Shown here one piece after another: positions 24,753 to 33,505 of a stretch of 64,000 bases of DNA (the first letter of the stretch is position 1; every line of letters begins with the position of its first letter). Origin of the DNA: G963663365 sp963663365 (GTDB lineage: Bacteria; Hinthialibacterota; Hinthialibacteria; Hinthialibacterales; G963663365); the NCBI GenBank assembly GCA_963663365.2, contig CAXXIH010000001.1:1426001-1490000 (forward strand), in the 5' to 3' direction. A program made the position numbers and the translations under genes. Under the pieces are notes generated by a model that was not told where the DNA came from, searched no databases, and saw nothing but the letters and a program-made list of their open reading frames with translations.

Positions 24753-24836
24753 ATGGAGGTGATAATACTGCGTACCCTGACGGCGTTGGGCCGGGAGGCG
24801 GCGACCGTCAAAAGCAAGCAGAACCATTTGATTTGA
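24753..24836 (+). CDS. Possible 27-codon leader-like ORF
   Basis: An ATG 1 bp after the preceding stop opens a frame of 27 residues ending KSKQNHLI. It runs straight through GGAGGTGAT (24756-24764), a near-perfect anti-16S match that has no ATG, GTG or TTG at normal spacing downstream; only a CTG at 24768 is placed well, in the same frame. The frame may be a leader peptide or may be chance. It is listed because the ribosome-binding sequence is so strong. Confidence 0.25.
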   Translation: MEVIILRTLTALGREAATVKSKQNHLI

Positions 24837-24963
24837 TTTGACTCGGGAAGGGAATGTGAGATGGACCACAACCCTTCCCACAAAAAACCTCCCTCAAAAA
24901 TGCCCTCAACCCTGGGGGCCTGGTGCCCCGTTTGCGTCAGACTTTTGTCTGGCGCTTTTTTTT
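24765..24963 (+). ncRNA. Candidate structured RNA with four hairpins and terminator
   Basis: Four stems follow one another: TGACGG/CCGTCA (24778-24810); GGGAAGGG plus TGTG pairing with CACA plus CCCTTCCC (24845-24879), a 12-bp stem with a small internal loop; GGGGC/GCCCC with loop CTGGT (24915-24929); and the terminator CGTCAGAC/GTCTGGCG (24935-24954) with its T-run. The succession suggests a folded transcript of about 200 nt, either a separate small RNA or the 3' end of the small membrane protein mRNA. It does not match the 6S, SRP, tmRNA or RNase P motifs that I can recall, nor a riboswitch class I recognise. A 45-codon frame starting at 24861 overlaps it and is probably spurious. Confidence 0.4.
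24934..24963 (+). terminator. Intrinsic terminator
   Basis: The 8-bp stem CGTCAGAC/GTCTGGCG (one G-T pair) with a TTTT loop is followed by C and nine T residues before a G. This is the best single terminator in the window and ends transcription from the cca side. Confidence 0.92.
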
Positions 24964-25113
24964 GTATTGGTTTTTGGATTGTTCTAGAGATGCTCTAAAA
25001 ATCAAGAAAATTTGGGTGCGCCGAAATTGCCGAAGCCGAAGGCATACGTTTGACAAATGCCTCAACCTGAATGAGTGGGGAGTGAAAAGAAGCCGGGAAT
25101 TTTGTGCAGGACT

Positions 25114-25803
25114 TTAATCGCCCATTATAAGTGCGGCTACGGCTTCATCCCGGGCCGTATAGGTGGGAATTACATCCATCAATCTGGTTGAGCCGAATAC
25201 AGTCATAATCGGATTGGTTGGATCGATTAGCAAAACGGATTTTGCCCCGTTTTTTTGTACGCCTTGGAATCCATCCACCAACATGCCGATTCCGATGCTG
25301 GCTAACATGGTGATTCCCGAGAGGTCGACAAGAATTTTTTTGTGTTCTCTCGAAAGGCTCTTCATAAGGTCGGCCAAACGGGCTGCGGTGTTGATGACCA
25401 ACTCCCCTTCGGCTGTCAGCGTGGTCACAGGGCCCGCATGACTAACATCCAAACTGAGTTCCGAATGCCCCAGGCTGCCTGATCTGACCTGCTTCTGCAG
25501 ATGGCTGCTTTGATGATCGATAATGCGCAAGACATAACGCGCTCCACTCTCACGTCGTGTGACTTGAGCCTCGCGCTTTTCACGGGAATCCAAAATATCT
25601 TGAGCGGTCAACTCAACGCCTTCTTCTTCCGATTCCAAGGGGAGAATATGAAGCCGAGTTCCTTCCTGGAGTCTTTGCAAGCATTTGATTCTTCCCGAGT
25701 TGCCGCGAAATGAAGCAAAAGACAGAAAAAAGGGTTTATCCGAGCCGTCGATAATTGCCACACACGACTGTCCGGTTCCTTCTCCCTGCTTTAATAAGGC
25801 CAT
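25114..25803 (-). CDS. STAS-domain protein (anti-sigma factor antagonist type)
   Basis: The 229-residue protein has an unassigned N-terminal half (1-110) and a C-terminal STAS domain (about 115-225) with ELVINTAARLADLMKSL and ILVDLSGITMLASIGIGML. The phosphorylatable serine is kept (Ser169), but the Asp that normally precedes it is Ala. STAS proteins of this kind bind anti-sigma kinases or belong to sensory modules. No anti-sigma or phosphatase gene is adjacent. GGGAG stands 7 nt before the ATG. Confidence 0.75.
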   Translation of the reverse strand: MALLKQGEGTGQSCVAIIDGSDKPFFLSFASFRGNSGRIKCLQRLQEGTRLHILPLESEEEGVELTAQDILDSREKREAQVTRRESGARYVLRIIDHQSSHLQKQVRSGSLGHSELSLDVSHAGPVTTLTAEGELVINTAARLADLMKSLSREHKKILVDLSGITMLASIGIGMLVDGFQGVQKNGAKSVLLIDPTNPIMTVFGSTRLMDVIPTYTARDEAVAALIMGD

Positions 25804-26018
25804 TTGGAATCTCCCTGCTTTCTTACAGCTGTCATCATCAAAGCAATGGTAGGCGGTTTAATTTGATGAGCAAGTCAAAGTAGAAACGATGATTGATTAT
25901 CATGATTTAAAATGACATGTCGGCATGATGTCAATGTGAAATTGGGGGATGCGGTCAATTCAAATCATTTTCAAGCAAACCACATGTCTGTCACGAGCCG
26001 TTATGGTAGTCTTTGCGC

Positions 26019-26915
26019 ATGATCCGAAGCATGACTGGTTATAGCAGTGTCAGGCGGGAACTTTCCGACCTGCGCCTCAAAATCGAACTCAAGACCTTGA
26101 ATCACCGAACGTTCGACCTTCGCTATCATAGTTCGCGTTCGTTGTCACTTATGGAAGCCCCAATTCGGGACCGGCTGCAAAGTGTTATGCCCCGGGGACG
26201 AATTGAGATTGTCTTGCGCGGCGAGGCCAGCCAAGATTCCCGTGTCCAGATCAATACCAATCCCGAGTTAGCCGAACGCTATGCTGAGTCTTTGTCAGCG
26301 ATTGCCAAGGTATTGCCTGAAACCGGCAAAATACGGCTTGAGCATGTCATCAGTCTTCCCGGCGTGTTTGAGATTGAAGAGTCGGACATCGATTACGAAC
26401 AAATCAGCAATCCCGTCATGGAACTCTTGGATGAAGCTGTTAATCAGACTTTGGATATGCGCCGGGATGAAGGCCGTAACCTCGATGCGGAACTGCGTAG
26501 TATCTTGGATCGTATTGCCGACCTGAGCCTTTCGATTGAGGACAAACGTCCGGAAGTTTTGGCTTCGATGCGCGAAAAACTTCTGGAGCGAATCGACGAA
26601 TGGAATTTGCAGGTTCAGATTGACGAGCAACGTATTGCGCAGGAAGTTGTGTTGCTCGCGGACCGTTCGGATATCCGTGAAGAGACGGCCCGGATGCAAA
26701 GCCATATTGAGCAATTTAAAGCGCTCTTGGACAACTGTGGCGACAGTGACGATTACGCTCCTGTTGGACGCCGCTTAGATTTCTTATGCCAGGAAATGTT
26801 CCGTGAAGTGAATACGATGGGCTCCAAGAGTCAGGCGGTGAGCATCACCAACCTTGTGTTGGAACTGAAAAGCTGCGTAGATCAGTTAAGAGAGCAGGTT
26901 CAAAACGTCGAGTAG
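26019..26915 (+). CDS. yicC: YicC family endoribonuclease
   Basis: The 298-residue protein begins MIRSMTGYSS, the family signature start, and keeps the C-terminal DUF1732 block with REEtARMQSHIEQF and VGRRLDFLCQEMFREVNTMGSKS. YicC of Escherichia coli is an endoribonuclease involved in RNA decay. A TTG two codons earlier would also open the frame, but the ATG matches family practice. The gene is followed by hflK after 45 bp on the same strand. This order is not the common yicC-gmk-rpoZ cluster. Confidence 0.9.
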   Translation: MIRSMTGYSSVRRELSDLRLKIELKTLNHRTFDLRYHSSRSLSLMEAPIRDRLQSVMPRGRIEIVLRGEASQDSRVQINTNPELAERYAESLSAIAKVLPETGKIRLEHVISLPGVFEIEESDIDYEQISNPVMELLDEAVNQTLDMRRDEGRNLDAELRSILDRIADLSLSIEDKRPEVLASMREKLLERIDEWNLQVQIDEQRIAQEVVLLADRSDIREETARMQSHIEQFKALLDNCGDSDDYAPVGRRLDFLCQEMFREVNTMGSKSQAVSITNLVLELKSCVDQLREQVQNVE

Positions 26916-26960
26916 TCAGAGTGGCGTGAACTTCGGGGAAAATCTGCGGAGGTTTAGATT

Positions 26961-27941
26961 ATGCGTGTTGTACGACCGGAAGACGGCGGCGGTGGCGGCG
27001 GAGATTTCAATATGCCGGAAATTCCCACCCAACAGATCAAAAGAGCCGTTCTGCTGCTGGTGATTTTGATTTTGGTTTTCACCGGAATTCAACTCAAACC
27101 TTGGTTTACGGTTGGTCCGAACGAACAAGCCGTGGTTTTGCGGTTCGGCAAGTTTAACCGCCTGGTTAATCCGGGATTCCAATTCAAAATTCCTTTAATT
27201 GAGCAGGAATATATTGAAGCCGTCACGGAGAACAAACGTATCGAAATCGGCACCGATATTTCCGGCGGACAGAGTATGAACCGAGGTGACCGCTTAATGG
27301 TGACCGGTGATGGGGCGCTCGTGGTGGCATCTTTGCAGGTTCAATATCAGATTAGCGATCCATTTCTGTTTCGCTTTAATGCGCGCGATGCGGAAGCGAC
27401 TTTACGCGATATCTCTGAATCGGCGATGCGGCAGATTATTGGTGACCGAGAGGTCGATGCGGTTTTGATTTATGGCCGGCAGGAGGTTGAAAGTCAGGTG
27501 CTGGCTCTGATCCAAGAGATATCTGACATGTACGAATTGGGCGCCTATGTCGTTCGTGTCCAACTTCAAGAAGTTGTGCCTCCATCTGAGGTGAAAGAAG
27601 CGTTCCAAAATGTTGTGAATGCGAAAGAAGAAAATGAGCAATTGATTCTTGCCGCTCAGGGATATCGTGAAGGCCGCATTCCTCAAGCCGAGGCCCAGGT
27701 GGCTCAAATCCTCAATAAAGCCAAAGGCTACCGGCAGGCCAAGATTGAGGAAGCCAAAGGCGATGTTCAGCGCTTCGATTCGCTTTTACGCGAGTACCGT
27801 TCGGCTGAAGATGTCACCCGGACGCGCCTCTATTTGGAAACGATGGAAAAAGTCCTAGACGGAAGAAAAATGGTAATCATTGAGGATACGGCGAAGACGC
27901 TTCCGCTGTTAAACGTAACGGAGATGATCGATGGCCGCTGA
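26961..27941 (+). CDS. hflK: HflK, SPFH-domain membrane protease regulator
   Basis: HflK forms with HflC a membrane-anchored SPFH complex that encloses and modulates FtsH. The 326-residue product has a Gly-rich N-terminus, one membrane helix (about 28-44), the SPFH core (NEQAVVLRFGKF to QEVVPPSEVKEAF) and a C-terminal coiled coil with the NAKEENEQLILAAQGYREG block. GGAGG stands 9 nt before the ATG. The gene overlaps hflC by 11 bp. Confidence 0.92.
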   Translation: MRVVRPEDGGGGGGDFNMPEIPTQQIKRAVLLLVILILVFTGIQLKPWFTVGPNEQAVVLRFGKFNRLVNPGFQFKIPLIEQEYIEAVTENKRIEIGTDISGGQSMNRGDRLMVTGDGALVVASLQVQYQISDPFLFRFNARDAEATLRDISESAMRQIIGDREVDAVLIYGRQEVESQVLALIQEISDMYELGAYVVRVQLQEVVPPSEVKEAFQNVVNAKEENEQLILAAQGYREGRIPQAEAQVAQILNKAKGYRQAKIEEAKGDVQRFDSLLREYRSAEDVTRTRLYLETMEKVLDGRKMVIIEDTAKTLPLLNVTEMIDGR

Positions 27942-29019
27942 AACTCAAGCAAAATTTCCGCTGGGCAAACTGCTCGGCACTGCAATTCTGATTATCGCAG
28001 TCATCGTTGTCTCGCTTTGCGCCTTTGTGGTTGAAGAGGGCAAACAAGCTGTGGTGACACGCTTTGGAAAACCGGTTCGTGTTATCGCAGGGGCGCGCGA
28101 AGAGAGCGAACAGGAACGTATCCGGCAACAGATCGAAGACTACAATACGCAAAGTGAATCCGCTGTACGTCTCGATTTTGGAGCGGGATTGTACTTTAAA
28201 ATCCCGTTTATGGACGTCGCTGAAGAGTTTGAGAGCCGGTTGCTCCAATACGATGCTCCGCCCGCCGATATTATGACTTTGGATAAAAAGCAGCTGGTTA
28301 TGGATGTATTTGCCCGGTGGCGTATTTCCAATCCGCTGTTGTTCCGGCAGAGTGTCACCAATGAGACCATGGCCAAGGCCCGTCTAAAAGGTGTGATCGA
28401 CTCAGTTATGCGCGCGGAATTAGCCCAATATAATTTTAATGAAATTATCCGCACTTCCAATCTGATTTTTGAGCGCGAGCGTGAAGATCCGCTCCCGGAA
28501 TTGGTCACACAGATCGAAGTTGGCCGTTCCGAGATTATGAAACGGATAAGCGAATTGTGTGATATTCAAGGCAAACAATTTGGTGTGCGCATCACCGATG
28601 TGCGTAGCAAACAAGCGAACTTGCCTGATGAAAACCGATTGCGGGTTTATGCCCGGATGAACGAGGAACGGAAGCGCATCGCTACGCGTTGGAAAGAGCA
28701 AGGCAAAGCCGAAGCACTAAGAATCCAGGCTGAGACTGACCGTGAGGTCACGGTTATGATTGCCGAGGCCGAACGTGAAAAGCAGATTTTGATGGGGCAA
28801 GGTGATGCCGAAGCCATGGGAATTTATGCGCGGGGATTTGAAGATACGGATGCCGAGGGGGGCACGCACCATTATCTCGGTTACGAAAGCGATCCGGAAT
28901 TCTTTAAATTTATGCGCCGTCTCAAAGCCTTAGAGACAATTAGCGATGTTACTTCGACCACGTTTATTTTATCGACCGATTCGGAACTCTTAGGTGTCTT
29001 AAAGAGTTCCACAAATTAG
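27931..29019 (+). CDS. hflC: HflC, SPFH-domain membrane protease regulator
   Basis: The 362-residue partner of HflK has an N-terminal helix (about 12-32), then EEGKQAVVTRFGKP and the SPFH domain. It contains the HflC-typical GVRITDVRSKQANLPDENRLRVYARMNEERKRIA region, and its C-terminal part ends with STTFILSTDSEL. It is somewhat longer than the Escherichia coli protein, mainly through an inserted charged segment around residues 51-75 (EESEQERIRQQIEDYN). Overlap with hflK implies coupled synthesis of the two subunits. Confidence 0.92.
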   Translation: MAAETQAKFPLGKLLGTAILIIAVIVVSLCAFVVEEGKQAVVTRFGKPVRVIAGAREESEQERIRQQIEDYNTQSESAVRLDFGAGLYFKIPFMDVAEEFESRLLQYDAPPADIMTLDKKQLVMDVFARWRISNPLLFRQSVTNETMAKARLKGVIDSVMRAELAQYNFNEIIRTSNLIFEREREDPLPELVTQIEVGRSEIMKRISELCDIQGKQFGVRITDVRSKQANLPDENRLRVYARMNEERKRIATRWKEQGKAEALRIQAETDREVTVMIAEAEREKQILMGQGDAEAMGIYARGFEDTDAEGGTHHYLGYESDPEFFKFMRRLKALETISDVTSTTFILSTDSELLGVLKSSTN

Positions 29020-29047
29020 GATTCATAGATTTACGATTGACAAAGCA

Positions 29048-30322
29048 ATGCGCGTACTTTTTCACTTAGGACGAAACCCGGAACTCTCGATTGCGGAAAT
29101 CGCGCGGATTTTGACACTTCATGGTTTGAAAGCCGGAAATCCGTATCGTTCCGGTAGTGCGTTATGTGTGGACCTCCCGGGTTCGGCGGATTTTCAATCC
29201 TGGTTTTGGGAATTGGGCGGAACGATCCGAATCGCCGAGCAGGTTTGCCGGTTGGACAATGCTAATCCCGAACATGTGCTCGACAGTTGGCTGGCCGCCG
29301 ATCCATTGGATGATTTAAGCCCTGGACGCAGTTGTATCGGATTTTCATTGTTATGCGATCCGAATTCGGACGATCCGCAGGACGATGACTCTCCCGGCCG
29401 AGCCCTGCGCCAGATTTTACGTCAGCTGGGCGAAGGAGCCAAAGAACGATTTGCCAAAGAGGGGCGTTCGTTGCGGTTTATTTTGCCCCGGGACGATTCG
29501 GATGTTCCTTGGCTGAGCAGCGCTCAGGCTGGTGAGGCCAAATTGCATAGAGATGGACGGGATCTTTTGATCGCCCGTGATTTGGATGGTCTTGCTCTCT
29601 ATCGAACGATCTGGATTCAAGATTATGAAGGCCAAAGCCAGCGCGATTACGGCCGTCCGCACCGCGATACGGTGTCGGGGCTTTTGCCGCCGCAGTTGGC
29701 CCGGATTTTTGTAAATTTGGCCCGGGACAGCGAACAGAACAATCTGTTGGATCCATTTTGCGGAACAGGCGGTGTCTTATCGGAAGGCTGGCTTTTAAAG
29801 CAGAACATCACCGGAGCGGACCAGGATTTTCAAACCGTGCGTTATGCGCGGGCCAATCTGAAATGGCTCAGCAGTCAAAAACAATTTTCCGCGCCGGAAG
29901 GTGAAGACGAGCAGAAGATGCGCTGGATTCAGTCCGATGTGCGCAAACTGCGTAATGTTCTTGCTCCGCTCTCGATTTCCAGTGTAGCGACCGAGCCTTA
30001 TTTAGGGCCACCGCAACGCGGGCCGTTGCCGGAGAATATTGCGGATAGTCTGATCGAAGAACTTACGGACCTCTATATTGAGGCGTTGGCTGAAATTCGC
30101 TCCCTGGTGCGTCCCGGCGGACGTGTTGTTTTTGTTGTCCCGTCATTCAAAGTGCGTGGGCAGGAAAAGCGGGCGATCCCGCGCCTGGCCCGCGAAGTGG
30201 ATTTGTTGGGCTATCGCAAATTGAATCCGTATGAAGGCCTAGACCTCGGACCACCCAAGCATCTTGAGTACGCGCGTCAGGGGCAGGTTGTGGGCCGACG
30301 TGTTCTGTTGTTATGTGCATAA
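29048..30322 (+). CDS. Trm11-like RNA methyltransferase
   Basis: The 424-residue protein resembles archaeal/eukaryal Trm11 and TrmG10 tRNA guanosine methyltransferases in its catalytic half: RPHRDTVSGLLPPQLARIFVNLA (203-225), the SAM motif LLDPFCGTGGVLSEG (233-247) and GADQDFQTVRYARANL. The catalytic N/D-P-P-Y is replaced by ATEPYLGPP (314-322). The N-terminal part may be a diverged THUMP-like RNA-binding region. Substrate is unknown; tRNA is likely from the family. It lies 28 bp after hflC. Confidence 0.75.
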   Translation: MRVLFHLGRNPELSIAEIARILTLHGLKAGNPYRSGSALCVDLPGSADFQSWFWELGGTIRIAEQVCRLDNANPEHVLDSWLAADPLDDLSPGRSCIGFSLLCDPNSDDPQDDDSPGRALRQILRQLGEGAKERFAKEGRSLRFILPRDDSDVPWLSSAQAGEAKLHRDGRDLLIARDLDGLALYRTIWIQDYEGQSQRDYGRPHRDTVSGLLPPQLARIFVNLARDSEQNNLLDPFCGTGGVLSEGWLLKQNITGADQDFQTVRYARANLKWLSSQKQFSAPEGEDEQKMRWIQSDVRKLRNVLAPLSISSVATEPYLGPPQRGPLPENIADSLIEELTDLYIEALAEIRSLVRPGGRVVFVVPSFKVRGQEKRAIPRLAREVDLLGYRKLNPYEGLDLGPPKHLEYARQGQVVGRRVLLLCA

Positions 30323-30363
30323 TACGGGTTGGCCTACTGCGTCTATCGTTTTATGCTTAGCAG

Positions 30364-30681
30364 ATGACAACCGCATTTGATCTGCCGGATATCCTTTTTG
30401 TGCTTATGCCGCCTGCCCGCGAGAACGGCAATGGCGATTGCATTGAACTGTCATTGGCGGTGTATGGCGGTCATGAAATGGTTCTTGCTTGGCCAACTTT
30501 GGAGGCAGGGGAAGCATGGCTGGCTTTGCATAAGGAGCCAGCCCGGATTCTCGAAATCGGTTGGGCCAGCCTTATGGGGATGATCGAAAGCCAAGATATC
30601 TCCGCAATTGCGTATGGGTTGAATCCGGGAGAAGGCACGCGGGATCCGATGCCCGAGGACCGGCTGGTCTGGAAGGTGTGA
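30364..30681 (+). CDS. Small acidic protein, unknown
   Basis: The 105-residue frame follows the methyltransferase gene by 41 bp on the same strand. It has no membrane segment or known motif; the sequence is compositionally normal for protein (LPDILFVLMPP, WPTLEAGEAWLALHKEP). I do not recognise it. No strong ribosome-binding site precedes the ATG. Confidence 0.5.
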   Translation: MTTAFDLPDILFVLMPPARENGNGDCIELSLAVYGGHEMVLAWPTLEAGEAWLALHKEPARILEIGWASLMGMIESQDISAIAYGLNPGEGTRDPMPEDRLVWKV

Positions 30682-30756
30682 TTTCTCGTTTGTTACGGAA
30701 CCGCTGGGTGGAAAATAATCCTATTTGCAATCAAAACTGATGCCGGGTTTGCCTGC

Positions 30757-32181
30757 CTAATCCACGGTTGTACCCGGATCTTCAGGGCTGCTTTTGCCTG
30801 TGAAGAAACGGCGCAAGCGTGTCGTGAGCCTGGCGCGGGAAAGTAGATGGTTGATTTCGTTGATCTGTTCCCGGGAGGCAACCACCAGAGCGCGGTCGCC
30901 GGGTTGAAGCTCCGTATCACCGTGCGGTACGAGAATCTCATCACCCCGGATTACACCACCCAAAAGAACATCACGGGGCAGTATGCCGTGTTTCAATGCG
31001 CGGCCCACAACCGGGGAATCATCGGCGACAATGACTTCCATAGCCTCGGCGCGTGTCTCGCCCAGGCTGGCCACGGTAAGGATTTTCCCTTGGCGTACAT
31101 AGCGCAAAATCGCATTGATTGTTGCCACCCGTGGATTGAGGGCCGCATCGATGGGGCGGATATGATGCATCAGCGGCATGTAATGCGATTTTCTTAAAAT
31201 GGCGATGACTTTTTTTGCGCCTTGTTCTTTAGCCAACAGCGCGGAGAGAATGTTGTTCTCATCATCGGTCGATGCCGCTACAAAACCGTCCGCAGTGGCG
31301 ACCCCGGCTTCGGCCAGGACGGTTATATCGGTTCCATCTGCGCAAAGAACGAGGCTGTCTTCGAGTTCATCCGCCAAACGGGCCGCGCGATCCTCGTTTT
31401 CTTCAACAAGAATCACGCGGACTCCGTCATCTTCCAACCGGGCGGCAAGATAGGCCCCCGCCCTGCTACCGCCCATAATCACGACCTTATTTAAGACACT
31501 ATCTTTGACGCCTGCGATTTCATTGACCAATGACATCTCTTCGGCACGAACCATAAGCGAGAGATGGTCGTTTACGTGCAATGTTAAATCGCCTTTGGGA
31601 ATGATGAGCTCATTGCGGCGCTGTACAGCGACCACGGTCAAACGAGCCTGCAAGCCGAGATCGGCGATTTGGGCCAGTTTGCGATTCACGAGAGGGGAAT
31701 TGCTATTGAGATTGAGGCCAACCAACCGCATTCTCCCCTCGCCAAACTCATTGACCTCTGTCGCCACAGGGATTTGCAGAACTTCATGAACTTCGGCCGC
31801 GGCAACCTCATCGGGATTGATCAGCAGATCGATATCAAAGGCTTTGGCATACACATCGCGGCTGGGCAGGATATAGGCTTCTTTTCGTACCCGGGCGATG
31901 ACGGTTGCCACGCCGTTCTTTTTGGCGAGGGCGCAAGACAGCATATTACATTCGTCTGAATCGCTGACTGCAATGAGCATATCGGCGGTTTGCAATCCGG
32001 CTTCTTCGAGAATGCGCAGACTTGCCCCGTTACCCTCAATACAAAGGACGTCGATATTATTTTCAATGTCAGCGGCGCGTTCCGCGGAAGCCTCGATCAT
32101 GGTGACATCGTGGTCTTCGACAACAAAACGCGAGGCAAGTCCTTTGCCGACCTCCCCACCGCCTACAATGATGATTTTCAT
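30757..32181 (-). CDS. trkA: Trk system potassium uptake protein TrkA
   Basis: TrkA is the cytoplasmic NAD(H)/nucleotide-binding subunit that gates TrkH/TrkG potassium channels. The 474-residue product contains two RCK units. The first Rossmann motif is IIIVGGGEVGKGLASRF (2-18) with DNHV-type VTMIEAS; the second begins around residue 230 with VVIMGGSRAGAYLAARL. Each is followed by an RCK_C domain (for example LVNRKLAQIADLG and VVGRALKHGILP). No trkH channel gene is in the window. Confidence 0.93.
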   Translation of the reverse strand: MKIIIVGGGEVGKGLASRFVVEDHDVTMIEASAERAADIENNIDVLCIEGNGASLRILEEAGLQTADMLIAVSDSDECNMLSCALAKKNGVATVIARVRKEAYILPSRDVYAKAFDIDLLINPDEVAAAEVHEVLQIPVATEVNEFGEGRMRLVGLNLNSNSPLVNRKLAQIADLGLQARLTVVAVQRRNELIIPKGDLTLHVNDHLSLMVRAEEMSLVNEIAGVKDSVLNKVVIMGGSRAGAYLAARLEDDGVRVILVEENEDRAARLADELEDSLVLCADGTDITVLAEAGVATADGFVAASTDDENNILSALLAKEQGAKKVIAILRKSHYMPLMHHIRPIDAALNPRVATINAILRYVRQGKILTVASLGETRAEAMEVIVADDSPVVGRALKHGILPRDVLLGGVIRGDEILVPHGDTELQPGDRALVVASREQINEINHLLSRARLTTRLRRFFTGKSSPEDPGTTVD

Positions 32182-32217
32182 ATTCTCAACTCCGCCCGAA
32201 ACAGGGACGTATTCATT

Positions 32218-33396
32218 CTATTTCCTATGGCCTATAGGTTGCCCTTTCGCTGCACGGCCTGCCAGGAAAAGACGAAATGCCTGTTCGGTGGCATCGGATA
32301 GCAAAGCATCGGCCTCGAGCATGGCCCGGTCTAAAGGCATGGGGCCTGTGGTGATGGCCATAGCAGCCGTAACTCCCTGTTTATACAAGACTTGCCAACC
32401 ATCTGCCAAGCAACCGGCCAGGGCGATGACAGGGATATTCTTTTCTGCGGCGGCCTGAGCCACACCGGCGGGGACCTTACCGTGGGCGGTACTGCCATCC
32501 AGACGTCCCTCTCCGGTCAGCACCAGATCAGCACCTTCCAGGGCCTCATAGAAACCGACTGTTTGAGCCACAGTCTGAAATCCGGGCGCCAAATGGGCGC
32601 CGGTGAACGCCACGAGGCCGCCACCCAACCCACCCGCGGCGCCCGAGCCGGGCAGGGTTAGAATATCTGTACCTAAATCTCTCTTGACGATTTGTGCAAA
32701 CCTTTCCAACCAGCCATCCAATTCTTTCACCATCTCCGGTGACGCGCCTTTTTGCGGCCCATAAACAGCCGATGCGCCTTTGGGGCCGGTGAGCGGATTG
32801 TCCACATCGCACATCACGGTTATTTCGCAGGAGGCAAGACGCGGATCGGCATTTGAGGCGTCAATCCGGTCCAATTTCTCCAGGCTTGCGCCGGTTCCGT
32901 CCAACTCCTGACCGGCCTCATCCAGAAGTCTGTACCCCAATGCCCGGGCCATGCCTGCGCCGCCTTCGTTGGTGGCGCTGCCGCCGATGCCGATCAATAT
33001 CTTTTTCGCGCCCCGGTCCAAGACGGCGCGGATACATTCGCCCGTGCCATAGGTGGAAGTATTCAGCGGATTGCGTTCCTCATCAGTTAGCATCCACAAT
33101 CCCGAAGCCAGGGCCATCTCAACCACAAAAGTCTCGCAACCGCCCAACTTGCCGATTTTCGCCTGAGCCGGTCGGCCGAGGGGATCGTGCACTTCAGTCT
33201 GAAATATTTCTCCCTGGGTAGCATCGACCAGCGCTTGGATAGTCCCATCACCGCCATCGGCGACAGGAACCATGCGTACAACGGCGTCCGGTTGGACTTT
33301 ATGAATTCCGCGCTGCATCGCCGCGCAGGCTTCCAGCGCGGTAAGACTCTCTTTGAAGGTGTTGGGCGCGGCCAAAATGGTAAGCGGGTGTTCCAT
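32218..33396 (-). CDS. Glycerate kinase (GK1/GarK family)
   Basis: It phosphorylates glycerate with ATP, usually giving 2-phosphoglycerate in this family. The 392-residue product starts MEHPLTILAAPNTFKESLTALEA, the family's N-terminal pattern, and contains VADGGDGT, IGIGGSATNEGG, a VMCDVDNPLTGPKGA block and VLTGEGRLDGST. A longer frame upstream would add 70 residues without family sequence that runs into the divergent gene. Its stop lies 36 bp before the trkA start region on the same strand. Confidence 0.9.
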   Translation of the reverse strand: MEHPLTILAAPNTFKESLTALEACAAMQRGIHKVQPDAVVRMVPVADGGDGTIQALVDATQGEIFQTEVHDPLGRPAQAKIGKLGGCETFVVEMALASGLWMLTDEERNPLNTSTYGTGECIRAVLDRGAKKILIGIGGSATNEGGAGMARALGYRLLDEAGQELDGTGASLEKLDRIDASNADPRLASCEITVMCDVDNPLTGPKGASAVYGPQKGASPEMVKELDGWLERFAQIVKRDLGTDILTLPGSGAAGGLGGGLVAFTGAHLAPGFQTVAQTVGFYEALEGADLVLTGEGRLDGSTAHGKVPAGVAQAAAEKNIPVIALAGCLADGWQVLYKQGVTAAMAITTGPMPLDRAMLEADALLSDATEQAFRLFLAGRAAKGQPIGHRK

Positions 33397-33505
33397 AGAA
33401 CTAGAGTACAGGCAGCGGCGCAGTCCGAATAGCGGAAGAGTTTTTTCGCCGTTGCAGAGTTCTGTGCGTATACTGTGCAATAACGTTGGATTTCCGTACT
33501 GAAAC

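Noticed and set aside
24861..24998. 45-codon frame starting after AGGGAATGTGAG
   Set aside because: Its codons run through the intrinsic terminator and the paired stems; a noncoding reading explains the sequence better.
31898..32458. 186-codon frame antisense to trkA and glycerate kinase
   Set aside because: It is a shadow of two well-identified genes.
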